Assembly: GCF_001642025.1 (NCBI RefSeq)
Contig: NZ_LWHO01000008.1
Span: 1 to 64,000 of the forward strand
Length of the DNA: 64,000 nt
Reading direction: 5' to 3'
Source: Cutibacterium namnetense
Lineage (GTDB): Bacteria; Actinomycetota; Actinomycetes; Propionibacteriales; Propionibacteriaceae
Position 1 is the first letter of the stretch. Every line of letters starts with the position of its first letter. The position numbers were made by a program, and so were the translations under genes. Below, piece after piece: positions 35,416 through 44,530 of this stretch. Under the pieces are notes generated by a model. It did no database searches. It was not told the DNA's origin and saw nothing but the letters and a program-made list of their open reading frames with translations.

Positions 35416-37842
35416 ATGCGCATCCACAGACGATTCACGAAGGCTATCGGAAGCACCGTCGCCGCCGGCCTCCTTGCATTTGGGTTGTCAACCCCTGCCC
35501 CAGGGCTTGCCCTGCCCGCCGAGGGAGTTCCGGTGAGGGCCGGGAACGCTCCCGCTCACACCGCCATCACAACAACGAATCCTGCCACCGGCAAAATCAA
35601 GCACGTGTGGCTTATCATCTTGGAGAACAAGTCCTACGACGAGAGCTTCACCGGGCTCAACCAAAATTCCTACCTGTGGAAGGAACTCCCCCGTCAGGGT
35701 GCTCTCCTTAATCACTACTACGGCACCGGCCATTATTCCCAGGACAACTACATCACCCTCGTTTCGGGCCAGGCACCGCAGATGGACTTGCAAGAGGACT
35801 GCGGGGACGTCAATTCGAACTTCGGATCCAATTCCTCAATTATCCGTACTCACACCGGCAAGGAATTCGGGCGCAATGACAATTATGGTCAGGCGATGTC
35901 CCTCGCCGGGCCGAATGCTCCAGCCGGAAAAAATGGCTGCACCTATCCCAAGAACATTCCCACCCTGTTCAACCAGTTCGATGCCGCAGGGGTGACGTGG
36001 AAGGGATACGCCCAGGACCTGCACAACCACCCGGGCCGTGAGGATGGTCTCGCCGGGTCGCCAGGCACCCTCGCCAACACCCCCGACAAGAACCCCAAAG
36101 TCATGAAGACCAGCGCGCAGGACGAGGCCAGAGGGATCACCTCGTACACCGGCGCCCAAGCTGACGACCAATACGTCGCCAAGCACTTCCCCTTCGTATG
36201 GTTTCACTCCATCATCGGCAATGACGGCACCGGCAAGGACGCACTGACCCATCCGATTGACGGCGGTACCCCCTCCGACAGCAAGCACATCGTCAATCTT
36301 GACGATCACTCCCGCGGTCTGATCAGCGACCTATCCAAGCCCGCCGACCAGGTGCCAGCCTTCAACTGGATCACCCCGAACAACTGCTCCGACGCCCACG
36401 ACGCCACGTGTAAGGGCAACAACTTGTCAGGCGTGTTTGACGCTAACGGTAACCCCGACTACTCCAAGCCCCTGACAACCCCACCGAAGAACCACACTGG
36501 TGGCCTCTACGCCGCCGACCTGTGGCTGCGCTACTACATCCCGCTCATCGAGAAATCAGCCGCCTTCAAGGACGGCGGTCTCATCGACGTCACCTTCGAC
36601 GAGGCCAACCCACCGTTCTCCGACATGTCGTTCAATAACGCGACCGACAATACCGACGTCGCCAAGGCTGCCCGCAGACACGAGCTGTACAACTACTCTC
36701 CCCAAACGGTGAAGGACCTCGCCCCCGGCTACCAGAAGTACGCCCCCGGCACCTTCCCCGGCACCACAACGACGGCCAGGAACTACCTCAAGGCCGACCT
36801 CGCCGGGCAGAACATCAGTGGCAGGAACGTCGACTGGGAACCCACCGGCCCGAACTCCACCCTGGCCACCGACGAGCATGGCAACCAGCTCTTCCCCGGA
36901 CCGGGAGGAAACGGTTTTATCACCCGGCCCCCATCGTGTGAGCAGGACACCAAGCTCGTCAACGCCGACAAGTCCAACTGTGTCCATGGTGCGAAGAACA
37001 CCGGGGCAAACTCGGGGTATTCACAGGAGTCAACCCTCAAAGCCTCCGCCACCGCCGGCAGCTCGACGATCCAAGCTGCCGTCACCGTCGCCGATATCGG
37101 ACGCCGGGTCACCGGCAACGGTATTCCCGAGGGGGCCCACGTCGGTAACGTGACTAACCTCGGACCGAACATGGTCGCATCAGCCTCGGACCCCGTCACG
37201 AAGGGCATGTTCACCCTGGTCGATAAGAATGACACCCCCTTGACCACAACCGGTGTGGTGTCGTCGGTCAAACTCTCGGCCACCGGCGTCCCAGGTCACC
37301 TGGCTGAAGGGGAAACTCCGACGTCGACTTTCGACGCACACGACGCCACCCCCGGAGGCGGCATCACTGGATCGATCCTCATCTCCCCCTACATCAAGCC
37401 CGGAACCGTCAGCTCCACCCACTACAACCACTTTTCCTGGCTGCGGACGATGGAAGACATCTTCTCTGTTTCCAAGGGCAAGGACACTCGTCAGCTTGAA
37501 GCTGGCACCGTATCCACCGGTCTCGATGGGGCCGGCCACCTCGGCTTCGCCGCCCAGGCCGGACTGGGAACCTTCGGGAAGGACGTCTTCACCAACCTGT
37601 CTACAGACGACGAACCCCACCCGAGTGCCAGCACCACCGAGGGTGCCCCGAGTAGCCACCCATCCTTCGCCCCATCCCACGGCCCGGCCACACACCCCTC
37701 ACGGTCGGGCAAGCCCAATCTGCCCCACACCGGGACCGAGGGCACAGCTGACCCGACATCCGACAGCCATGCCTCGAGGGAAACCGGCCTGACAGTCATC
37801 GGTGCCGCCCTGGACACACGGGCCTGGCACCGCCACCACTGA
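35416..37842 (+). CDS. Secreted phosphoesterase (PF04185-like) with LPXTG-type motif
   Basis: 808 residues. A signal peptide (MRIHRRFTKAIGSTVAAGLLAFGL, cut near ALA) is seen directly. The enzyme domain begins HVWLIILENKSYDESF, equivalent to the metal-binding ENxS start of phospholipase C/acid phosphatase type phosphoesterases, with HYYGTGHYSQDNYITLVSG and VTFDEANPP as further motifs. A repeat-poor Ser/Thr/Pro-rich stretch precedes LPHTG at residues 769-773. The tail after it has only nine hydrophobic residues (GLTVIGAAL), then DTRAWHRHH, so cell-wall anchoring may be defective. The start at 35416 is chosen for the signal peptide; the frame opens earlier. A lipoprotein gene follows 11 nt later. 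Confidence 0.8.
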   Translation: MRIHRRFTKAIGSTVAAGLLAFGLSTPAPGLALPAEGVPVRAGNAPAHTAITTTNPATGKIKHVWLIILENKSYDESFTGLNQNSYLWKELPRQGALLNHYYGTGHYSQDNYITLVSGQAPQMDLQEDCGDVNSNFGSNSSIIRTHTGKEFGRNDNYGQAMSLAGPNAPAGKNGCTYPKNIPTLFNQFDAAGVTWKGYAQDLHNHPGREDGLAGSPGTLANTPDKNPKVMKTSAQDEARGITSYTGAQADDQYVAKHFPFVWFHSIIGNDGTGKDALTHPIDGGTPSDSKHIVNLDDHSRGLISDLSKPADQVPAFNWITPNNCSDAHDATCKGNNLSGVFDANGNPDYSKPLTTPPKNHTGGLYAADLWLRYYIPLIEKSAAFKDGGLIDVTFDEANPPFSDMSFNNATDNTDVAKAARRHELYNYSPQTVKDLAPGYQKYAPGTFPGTTTTARNYLKADLAGQNISGRNVDWEPTGPNSTLATDEHGNQLFPGPGGNGFITRPPSCEQDTKLVNADKSNCVHGAKNTGANSGYSQESTLKASATAGSSTIQAAVTVADIGRRVTGNGIPEGAHVGNVTNLGPNMVASASDPVTKGMFTLVDKNDTPLTTTGVVSSVKLSATGVPGHLAEGETPTSTFDAHDATPGGGITGSILISPYIKPGTVSSTHYNHFSWLRTMEDIFSVSKGKDTRQLEAGTVSTGLDGAGHLGFAAQAGLGTFGKDVFTNLSTDDEPHPSASTTEGAPSSHPSFAPSHGPATHPSRSGKPNLPHTGTEGTADPTSDSHASRETGLTVIGAALDTRAWHRHH

Positions 37843-37853
37843 ACGGGAAGAAC

Positions 37854-38480
37854 ATGAGTCGTCGCACCACGCCCCGACGAGGGCACCGCACCAGCATCCG
37901 TGAGGTCAGTCGCCAGGTTGCCGTGCTCGGATTGTGTACTGCAACAGGCCTGCTCGCAGGCTGTTCCTCCTCCGACCACATGACCCCGGCACCGTCCGAT
38001 TCCCGTCCCCCGGCCCAGCAGCTGGCATCCCAGCCACTGCCGTCGTGGGTCCCCAGTCCGACCACCGGGAGCAAAGCCACCGCAAGCGTTCAGCGTCCCG
38101 CCTTGTCGTACCAAGGTGTTGCAGTGCGGGTCGATCTCGACCGGGGCAATAGCGTGACGATGATTGTTCACGGCCCGACCACCCCTGCGGGGACGAAGGT
38201 GGGTGCCGAGGCTGCCGATCTCACCTGGACCGTCACCGTCAGCGACGCCACCGGAACGGTCCCGCTGTCAGTCAGACAGTTCAACGTCCAGGACGAGGCC
38301 GGTAAATACCACTGGGTTCAGCCAGTCAAAGAATCCCCGATGCCGGCCAAGATCAGCAAAGACCAGAAAGTGACCTTCAAGATCCACACCGTCGCTTCTG
38401 CGGGCGAAGGCATGGTTCGATGGGCACCTGACGGCAAGCATGTCGTCGCCTTGTGGGACTACATCGCCGAGCTTGACTGA
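37854..38480 (+). CDS. Putative lipoprotein, uncharacterised
   Basis: 208 residues. A basic n-region (MSRRTTPRRGHRTS), hydrophobic stretch and lipobox LLAGC are followed by a Ser/Pro-rich linker (about 40 residues), then a beta-rich domain with VRVDLDRGNSVTMIVHGP and WTVTVSDATGTVPLSVRQF, perhaps immunoglobulin-like. It sits 11 nt behind the phosphoesterase gene and shares its terminator, so the two are probably co-expressed at the cell surface. A GGGAAG site precedes the ATG. I do not recognise a named family. Confidence 0.72.
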   Translation: MSRRTTPRRGHRTSIREVSRQVAVLGLCTATGLLAGCSSSDHMTPAPSDSRPPAQQLASQPLPSWVPSPTTGSKATASVQRPALSYQGVAVRVDLDRGNSVTMIVHGPTTPAGTKVGAEAADLTWTVTVSDATGTVPLSVRQFNVQDEAGKYHWVQPVKESPMPAKISKDQKVTFKIHTVASAGEGMVRWAPDGKHVVALWDYIAELD

Positions 38481-38496
38481 CGCCTCTTACAGAACG

Positions 38497-38534
38497 ATCA
38501 GAGGGCCCGAACCTCATGGTTCGGGCCCTCTGAT
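38497..38534. terminator. 16-bp bidirectional terminator hairpin
   Basis: Perfect arms 38497-38512 and 38519-38534, loop ctcatg, between the lipoprotein gene and the convergent purH. Confidence 0.85.
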
Positions 38535-38568
38535 GCGTTACGAGGATCTTCCCTGGGAAAACTTGCAA

Positions 38569-40119
38569 TCAGTGGAAAAAGTGCCTCGTTCCGGTGAGAT
38601 AAAGGGCAACCCCGGCCTTGCGGCAAGCCTCAATGGTCTCGTCATCGCGGATCGATCCGCCCGGCTCAACGATCGCTTTGACGTTGGCGTCAAGAAGTAC
38701 CTGGGGGCCGTCGGCGAAGGGGAAGAAGGCATCGGAAGCAGCTACCGACCCGGCAGCTCGGTCCCCAGCCCGCTCCACCGCAAGACGGCAGGAATCGACG
38801 CGATTGACCTGGCCCATACCGACGCCAACCGAGGCGCCGTCGTGGGCCAGCAGGATGGCGTTGGACTTCACCGAACGGCATGCCTTCCACGCGAAGAGGA
38901 GATCGGCCAAGGTGACGTCGTCAACCGGATCACCGGCGGCCAGAGTCCAGCAGGTCGGGTCATCGCCCTCGGCCTGAAAGACATCGGCTTCCATGGCCAG
39001 CAAGCCACCGTCAATCTGGCGCAGCTCCCAGCGAGCAGCCTTCGGCGCCGGGGCCTCCAGCAGCCGGATGTTCTTCTTGCCAGACAAGATCTCGACGGCC
39101 CCGTCCTCGTAACCGGGAGCGACAACAACCTCGGTGAAAATCTCGGCGACTTGTTCGGCCATCTTGACGCTGACAGGTCGGTTGGTGGCGATGACACCGC
39201 CGAAGGCGCTCAGAGAGTCACAGGCGTGAGCCTTGCGATGGGCTTCGGCGATGTCGGAGCCGGTAGCGATGCCACACGGATTGGAGTGCTTGATGACCGC
39301 GACGCACGGCTCGGCAAAGTCGAAAGCGGCGCGACGGGCCGAGTTGGTATCGACATAGTTGTTGTAGCTCATGGCCTTGCCGTGGAGCTGACGCGCGCCG
39401 GCCAGACCTGGCTCCCCGGGGCTCTGGTAAACGGCGGCGGCTTGGTGGGAGTTCTCGCCATAGCGCAGCGGGTGGATGAGCTCACCGGTCATGCCGACAA
39501 AGCTCGGCACTCCCTCAACGGAGACACCATCGCGGTCAGCGAACCAGGCGGCCACCGCCACGTCATAGGCAGCTGTGTGAGCGAAAGCGCGAGCAGCCAG
39601 AACGCGACGCTCCTCAATGGTGTATCCACCTTCGGACAGCGCCCGGGCAAGATCATCGTACTGGTCCGGGTTCGTCAGGACAGCGACGCTGGCGTGGTTC
39701 TTAGCAGCTGCTCGAACCATCGAGGGGCCACCGATATCGATCTTCTCGATGCATTCGTCGAAATCTCCCCCACGTGCCACGGTCTCAGAGAAGGGGTACA
39801 GATTGCACACGACGAGGTCGAAGGGCTTCACCTCTAAAGCAGCCAGCTGGTCACGATGGGACTCCAGGCGACGGTCGGCGAGGAGCCCGGCGTGCACCTT
39901 CGGGTGCAGAGTCTTGACGCGTCCGTCGAGGCACTCCGGGAATCCCGTAATCTCACTAACCTCGGTCACCGTCACCCCGTGAGAGGCCAGCTCTTTGGCG
40001 GTTGACCCAGTCGAGATCACCTCGACCTGAGCGTCGATAAGGGCCTTGGCCAACCGGTCAAGACCGGACTTGTCGTAGACAGAGACGAGGGCGCGACGGA
40101 TGGGTTGACGTTCGCTCAC
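38569..40119 (-). CDS. purH: AICAR transformylase/IMP cyclohydrolase
   Basis: 516 residues, bifunctional last two steps of de novo IMP synthesis. N-terminal cyclohydrolase domain ([52 protein letters not shown]); C-terminal transformylase domain with [16 protein letters not shown] (catalytic Lys-His), and the end [31 protein letters not shown]. It uses 10-formyl-THF. The GTG start overlaps the purN stop by 4 nt (GTGA). Confidence 0.95.
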   Translation of the reverse strand: MSERQPIRRALVSVYDKSGLDRLAKALIDAQVEVISTGSTAKELASHGVTVTEVSEITGFPECLDGRVKTLHPKVHAGLLADRRLESHRDQLAALEVKPFDLVVCNLYPFSETVARGGDFDECIEKIDIGGPSMVRAAAKNHASVAVLTNPDQYDDLARALSEGGYTIEERRVLAARAFAHTAAYDVAVAAWFADRDGVSVEGVPSFVGMTGELIHPLRYGENSHQAAAVYQSPGEPGLAGARQLHGKAMSYNNYVDTNSARRAAFDFAEPCVAVIKHSNPCGIATGSDIAEAHRKAHACDSLSAFGGVIATNRPVSVKMAEQVAEIFTEVVVAPGYEDGAVEILSGKKNIRLLEAPAPKAARWELRQIDGGLLAMEADVFQAEGDDPTCWTLAAGDPVDDVTLADLLFAWKACRSVKSNAILLAHDGASVGVGMGQVNRVDSCRLAVERAGDRAAGSVAASDAFFPFADGPQVLLDANVKAIVEPGGSIRDDETIEACRKAGVALYLTGTRHFFH

Positions 40120-40739
40120 TGGGGATCCTTCCGGGACGATTGGGTGCCGAGTTCTTCCATGCCGGGACGGGCCCCGGCAAGTTCTGTGACAACCGTGACG
40201 AGCATCTCGCGTTCCTCCACCTTGATACGTTCGTGAAGGGACTCGACAGTGTCATCGGTCAGGACGGGTACAGCCCGCTGGGCGAGGATTCGGCCGGTGT
40301 CGACCCCGGCGTCAACCATAAAAACGGTAGCCCCGGTAATTTTGACCCCGTATTCCAAAGCATCGCGGGGACCGTGAATTCCAGGGAAAGACGGCAGCAG
40401 GGCTGGATGAGAGTTGATGGTGCGTCCGCCGAACCGGTCCAGGAAGGTCTGTCCAAGCAACTTCATAAACCCGGCGCACACGACTAAGTCAGGGGCAAAA
40501 CGGGCGACGTCGTCAGCCAGACGAGCATCCCAGGCCGCGCGCATAGTGGTCTGCGCATCGCTGCGCGGTAGCGGCTCGGCGAAGGTCGGGATGCCGACCG
40601 CCTGGGCCCGCTGTAGAGCTACAGCGTCGGGCTGGTCCGAGCCGACGGCAACGATGCTCACCTGCTCGGGCAGGTTGTCGATGAGGGACTGCAGCAGGGT
40701 TCCGGTGCCTGAGACGAGGACGACGACACGAAAAGTCAC
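40116..40739 (-). CDS. purN: Phosphoribosylglycinamide formyltransferase
   Basis: 207 residues, GAR transformylase: formylates GAR with 10-formyl-THF, the third step of purine synthesis. [16 protein letters not shown] is the phosphate-binding start (GTGTLL where GxGSNL is usual), [16 protein letters not shown] holds the catalytic Asn-His, and [16 protein letters not shown] the catalytic Asp. The GTG at 40739 lies 6 nt after TAGGGT. It forms a two-gene unit with purH, the same pair and order as in M. tuberculosis beside perM and sucCD. Confidence 0.93.
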   Translation of the reverse strand: MTFRVVVLVSGTGTLLQSLIDNLPEQVSIVAVGSDQPDAVALQRAQAVGIPTFAEPLPRSDAQTTMRAAWDARLADDVARFAPDLVVCAGFMKLLGQTFLDRFGGRTINSHPALLPSFPGIHGPRDALEYGVKITGATVFMVDAGVDTGRILAQRAVPVLTDDTVESLHERIKVEEREMLVTVVTELAGARPGMEELGTQSSRKDPQ

Positions 40740-40751
40740 GACCCCACCCTA
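40737..40751 (-). promoter_or_regulatory. Leaderless-type promoter of purN-purH
   Basis: On the minus strand TAGGGT (40751-40746), 6-nt spacer, GTG at 40739. No separate Shine-Dalgarno site. Confidence 0.55.
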
Positions 40752-40763
40752 GGCCCTCTGGGT

Positions 40764-41264
40764 CTACGATGAGCCAGACGCAAGGACAGTGGACACCGCA
40801 GTGAAGGTAGCGATAGCCGCTTGGGCAGCCTCATAGCCCTTATCCTCGTGGGATCCCTCGAGTCCGGCACGGTCGAGGGCTTGGGCATCATCGTCACAGG
40901 TGAGGAGGCCGAAACCGATCGGGGTCTTGGTGCGCACCGCGACGTCTGTGATGCCACGGGTGGCGGCGTCACAGACATAGTCGAAGTGCGGGGTTCCTCC
41001 CCGGATGACCACTCCGAGGGCGACGAGAGCGTCAAAGTGATCGGCTAAGGAGGCGCAGGCCACCGGCAGCTCGAATGATCCTGGCACCCGGACGACGACG
41101 GGGTCGCTCACTCCGGAATCACGCAGTCCGCGCAAGGCACCGTCGAGTAGCCCGGTCATGACGGCGTCGTGCCACTGGGATGCGACGACGCCAACCCTGA
41201 GACCGCTGCCATTGAGGCCGCTGAGGTCGGGTACGGCGGAGCCGAGGGTGGTGCGTGAACTCAT
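40764..41264 (-). CDS. ribH: 6,7-dimethyl-8-ribityllumazine synthase
   Basis: 166 residues, riboflavin pathway: condenses ribityl-amino-uracildione with dihydroxybutanone phosphate. Seen: [40 protein letters not shown] (catalytic His) and [11 protein letters not shown]. Last gene of the riboflavin operon; its ATG overlaps the ribBA stop by 4 nt and AAAGGAGA lies within the end of ribBA. Confidence 0.95.
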   Translation of the reverse strand: MSSRTTLGSAVPDLSGLNGSGLRVGVVASQWHDAVMTGLLDGALRGLRDSGVSDPVVVRVPGSFELPVACASLADHFDALVALGVVIRGGTPHFDYVCDAATRGITDVAVRTKTPIGFGLLTCDDDAQALDRAGLEGSHEDKGYEAAQAAIATFTAVSTVLASGSS

Positions 41265-42568
41265 GGGCGGTCTCCTTTGATGCTGACGGCGGGTGTGGCG
41301 GGAGTACCTGCCACAGGCTGCGTAAGTGCCTCGAAGGGGCCGGTGCCAAGCGCCAGCACATGCCCCATCCGATCGCGTTTCGTGCGAAGGTATCGCTCGT
41401 CCTCAGGGCGAGTCGACGTCTCCAGAGGGGACATCGTCACCTCAAGTCCCCCGTCGCGTAGGGCCTCAGCTTTGGCCGGGTTGTTCGTAAGTAGCCGGAC
41501 GTTAGTGACGCCGACATCGGCCAGAATTGCGACGGCTGCCCCGTACTCGCGGGCATCAACGGGCAAACCGAGGTGGGTTTGGGCGTCGACGGTGTCCAGA
41601 CCGCCATCCTGGACGCTGTAGGCCGCAATCTTGTTGAGCAGGCCAGTAGCGCGTCCCTCATGGCCACGCAGCAGGATGATTGCCCCACCATGACGGCAGA
41701 CGTGACGTTGGGCGGCCGCCAACTGATCGCCACAGTCGCAGCGCAATGAGCCCAGGGCATCCCCAGTGAGGCATTCCGAGTGCACCCTCACCCAGGCCGG
41801 GCCACCGTCGTCAGCGTCGATTCCCTTCTCGCCTACCAGCAGCACATGCTCGGCCCCGGTGAGGTTGTCCCGGTAGCCAGCTATCGTAAAGTGACCGTAA
41901 CGGGTCGGTAATTGGGCGCTGGCCAGCGCCATCACTCGCCGGGGCGGGGCGGCCAGGACCGTGTCATGGACCCGCCGCCACTGGGCGAGTTGATCGATCG
42001 TGATGAACGCCAGCCCCTCAGCACAAGCCAGATCAGCAATGGCGTCAGCACGCAGGCACATGCCGTCATCTCCGACGAGCTCACCGATGAGACCGACCGG
42101 TTCTAGCCCCGCCAACCGCGCCAGGTCGACGGCAGCCTCGGTGTGGCCACGCCTCTCCAACACTCCCCCGGCCCGGGCCCGCAGAGGCAGCACGTGGCCA
42201 GGCCGAACAAGGTCAGTCGGCGTGGAGGTGGCATCAGCAAGCACCCGGGCGGTGCGAGCACGCTGGGCGGCATCAATGCCGGTCGTGATGCCGCAAGCCG
42301 CGTCGACGGCAACGGTGTAACGGGTACGCAGTGGGTCCTGGCTGGTCGGCCACATGAGAGGCAGACCGAGCTGGTCGGCCCTTTCCTCGGTCATGGGTGC
42401 ACACAAGTAGCCGGAGGTGTGGCGCACCATCCAGCCGACCCAGCGCGGATCAGCGAGTTCTGCGGCCAGGATGGCGTCCCCTTCGTTCTCCCGGTCGGCA
42501 TCGTCGGTGACGAGCACCGGTTTTCCGGCACGCAGCTCGGCCAGGGCCTCCTCGATGGTGTTCAGCAT
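41261..42568 (-). CDS. ribBA: Bifunctional DHBP synthase/GTP cyclohydrolase II
   Basis: 435 residues. The N-terminal domain (about 1-205) makes 3,4-dihydroxy-2-butanone 4-phosphate: [10 protein letters not shown] acidic loop, [31 protein letters not shown]. The C-terminal domain opens [21 protein letters not shown] gives the zinc Cys set, with [14 protein letters not shown] and [11 protein letters not shown]. Together they supply both riboflavin precursors. The start overlaps the ribE stop by 7 nt and has AAGGAGAGG. Confidence 0.95.
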   Translation of the reverse strand: MLNTIEEALAELRAGKPVLVTDDADRENEGDAILAAELADPRWVGWMVRHTSGYLCAPMTEERADQLGLPLMWPTSQDPLRTRYTVAVDAACGITTGIDAAQRARTARVLADATSTPTDLVRPGHVLPLRARAGGVLERRGHTEAAVDLARLAGLEPVGLIGELVGDDGMCLRADAIADLACAEGLAFITIDQLAQWRRVHDTVLAAPPRRVMALASAQLPTRYGHFTIAGYRDNLTGAEHVLLVGEKGIDADDGGPAWVRVHSECLTGDALGSLRCDCGDQLAAAQRHVCRHGGAIILLRGHEGRATGLLNKIAAYSVQDGGLDTVDAQTHLGLPVDAREYGAAVAILADVGVTNVRLLTNNPAKAEALRDGGLEVTMSPLETSTRPEDERYLRTKRDRMGHVLALGTGPFEALTQPVAGTPATPAVSIKGDRP

Positions 42569-43161
42569 GACCTCTCCTTGTTCGTCAGGGCCGCTAGGTA
42601 CTTTGCGATGACGTCGACCTCGACGTTGACTTCATCTGCGGGCGACAGCGCTCCCAACACGGTTCCGGTGAGGGTCGCCGGAATGAGGCTTACCTCAAAC
42701 CACTCCGGGGTTACCGCGCTAATCGTCAATGATGTGCCGTTGATCGCAATCGATCCCTTCTCGGCGATATAGCGCGATAAGGCGGCTGGGGAGCTGAATC
42801 GGTATGTCTCCCAGTGGTCTCCGGGAGTGCGGGAGACGAGTTTGGCGAGCCCGTCGACGTGCCCCTGGACGATGTGCCCGCCGAGTCGATCCCCTACTGA
42901 CACCGGGCGCTCCAAGTTGACCCTGCTGCCTGGAGCTAGACGCCCCAGTGCGGTTCGGTTAAGAGTCTCGGCCATGACGTCACAGCCGAAGGAGACCTCG
43001 TTAAGGTCGGTGATCGTCAGGCAGGTGCCGTTGACGGCGATGGACGACCCCCGCCGAGCGTCCGAGCAGACCAGCGGTCCGCGGATGGTGAGTCGAGCGG
43101 AGTCCCGTCCCTTCTCGATGGCGAGAACCTCGCCGATTTCCTCGATGATTCCGGTGAACAT
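42562..43161 (-). CDS. ribE: Riboflavin synthase alpha chain
   Basis: 199 residues with two tandem lumazine-binding barrels beginning MFTGIIEEIG, which dismutate two lumazines to riboflavin. Repeated signatures are AVNGTCLTI in the first half and AINGTSLTI in the second, plus RPVSVGDRLGGHIVQGHVDG. The ATG at 43161 is chosen because GAGGAGACC precedes it and MFTGIIE is the family start; an in-frame ATG at 43176 would overlap ribD. Called ribC or ribE depending on species. Confidence 0.94.
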   Translation of the reverse strand: MFTGIIEEIGEVLAIEKGRDSARLTIRGPLVCSDARRGSSIAVNGTCLTITDLNEVSFGCDVMAETLNRTALGRLAPGSRVNLERPVSVGDRLGGHIVQGHVDGLAKLVSRTPGDHWETYRFSSPAALSRYIAEKGSIAINGTSLTISAVTPEWFEVSLIPATLTGTVLGALSPADEVNVEVDVIAKYLAALTNKERSC

Positions 43162-43168
43162 GGTCTCC

Positions 43169-44164
43169 TCACTCATGGTGTGCGTGGATCTGGATGTCAG
43201 GGCCCGCCTGGGTCACGTCGTCGATGACGAAGTGGTGCGCCTGGGACAAGGTGGTGACGGTGGGGTCGACGACGGCTGCCCGGCCGCCCCCCAACATCAT
43301 TGGTGCCATGTGGGCGATGACCTCGTCGACCAAGTCGGCCGCGAGGAAGGCCCCGGCCAGTCGTGGTCCGCCCTCCAGCCAGACGCGGTGAACACCGCGG
43401 TGCCATAACAGGTCGAGCACCTCGGCAGGATCATGGCTGGCAATGTGCAGGGTTGGGGCCGAATTGTCGCTCAGATGACAATCGGCAGGAAGACCTCGTA
43501 ACCCCACGACGACTCGTAGCGGCTGGCGGGTCACTCCCGGAAGGCGGACAGTGAGTCGCGGGTCGTCTGCCAAAGCGGTTCCGGTGCCGACAACAATCGC
43601 CCCGCACCGAGCCCGCCCGAGTTGTACCTGGTGGCGGGCCTCTTCCCCGGTGATCCACTGACTGGTTCCGTCAGGGGCAGCGCTGCGTCCGTCGAGGCTC
43701 GCAGCGTACTTCCAGCACACCCGGGGACGGCGATGGATCTGGCTGAAGGTCCAGTCGGCATTGAGGGCTGTGGCTTCCTCGCAACGAACCCCGGTAACCA
43801 CCTCAACACCGTGGGAACGCAGCCACTGTTCTCCCCCGGATGCCACCGGGTTGGGATCCGATTGGGCGATGACGACTCGCGCGATCCCGGCGTCTCGCAG
43901 GGCATGGCTACACGGACCTGTGCGACCGATGTGGTTGCACGGCTCCAGGGTGACCACAGCGGTGGCCCCCCTGGCTTCGTCACCAGCTTGGCGCAGGGCT
44001 TCCACCTCAGCGTGCGGGGTTCCCGCTCCGCGGTGCCATCCTTGGCCTATCACCCGGCCCTCGGCAAGAAGGACGCAGCCGACACGCGGGTTCGGATCTG
44101 GGCATGGTGAGTTCGCCGCCATATCCAAGGCGAGCGTCATAGCGTCGTCCCACCGCTGATCCAT
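43169..44164 (-). CDS. ribD: Riboflavin biosynthesis deaminase/reductase
   Basis: 331 residues. The N-terminal deaminase domain has zinc motifs HAEVEAL and EPCNHIGRTGPCSHAL; the C-terminal reductase domain includes KYAASLDGRSAAPDGTSQWIT and VWLEGGPRLAGAF. It carries out the second and third steps from the GTP side. The ATG at 44164 follows GGGAGG, which can be sequestered by the riboswitch expression platform. First gene of the operon. Confidence 0.94.
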   Translation of the reverse strand: MDQRWDDAMTLALDMAANSPCPDPNPRVGCVLLAEGRVIGQGWHRGAGTPHAEVEALRQAGDEARGATAVVTLEPCNHIGRTGPCSHALRDAGIARVVIAQSDPNPVASGGEQWLRSHGVEVVTGVRCEEATALNADWTFSQIHRRPRVCWKYAASLDGRSAAPDGTSQWITGEEARHQVQLGRARCGAIVVGTGTALADDPRLTVRLPGVTRQPLRVVVGLRGLPADCHLSDNSAPTLHIASHDPAEVLDLLWHRGVHRVWLEGGPRLAGAFLAADLVDEVIAHMAPMMLGGGRAAVVDPTVTTLSQAHHFVIDDVTQAGPDIQIHAHHE

Positions 44165-44242
44165 ACATCCTCCCGGGCCGTTGCGGCTCCGGGGGTGCGC
44201 AAGGACGACACACAGTGGTTGACGACAACGCCAACCACTTGC

Positions 44243-44371
44243 CGTGCTACCTCCCATCCGGACTTTAACCGTCGGTACCGGAATTTCACCGGTTCAACCT
44301 CACCGCCACGAGGACGGCTCGGGTCGCGGACTATCACCGCCGGTTCGGACTTTCACCGACCCCGGAGCACG
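44243..44371 (-). ncRNA. FMN riboswitch (RFN element)
   Basis: On the minus strand conserved RFN blocks occur in order: GGGGTCGGTGAAAGTCC, CCGGCGGTGATAGTCCGCGA, CCGGTGAAATTCCGGT and GACGGTTAAAGTCCGGATG. P1 is closed by CGTGCT (44371-44366) with AGCACG (44248-44243). It lies 79 nt upstream of ribD. Downstream, CCCCCGG can pair with CCGGGAGG at the ribD Shine-Dalgarno site, suggesting translational control. A GTGGTTG/CAACCAC hairpin lies between. The further upstream 44372-44530 holds only the operon promoter region and the 3' side of the convergent-spaced perM gene. Confidence 0.93.
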
Positions 44372-44530
44372 TGTGCTTGCAGCTAAGTATGCACCCGTTC
44401 GCCATGACGTACAGCATCGCTCCACCCGCAACTCTGAGCACTGCCTTTTCTACGGCACCCCAGACACGTCAGGGATCCGTTTCATCTGCTTTTAAACCCA
44501 GGGGGCGGATTCATTACTGCCATATATGGC

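Noticed and set aside
38440-39837. 465-codon plus-strand frame across purH
   Set aside because: Antisense to purH and reading through a terminator hairpin; low-complexity composition.
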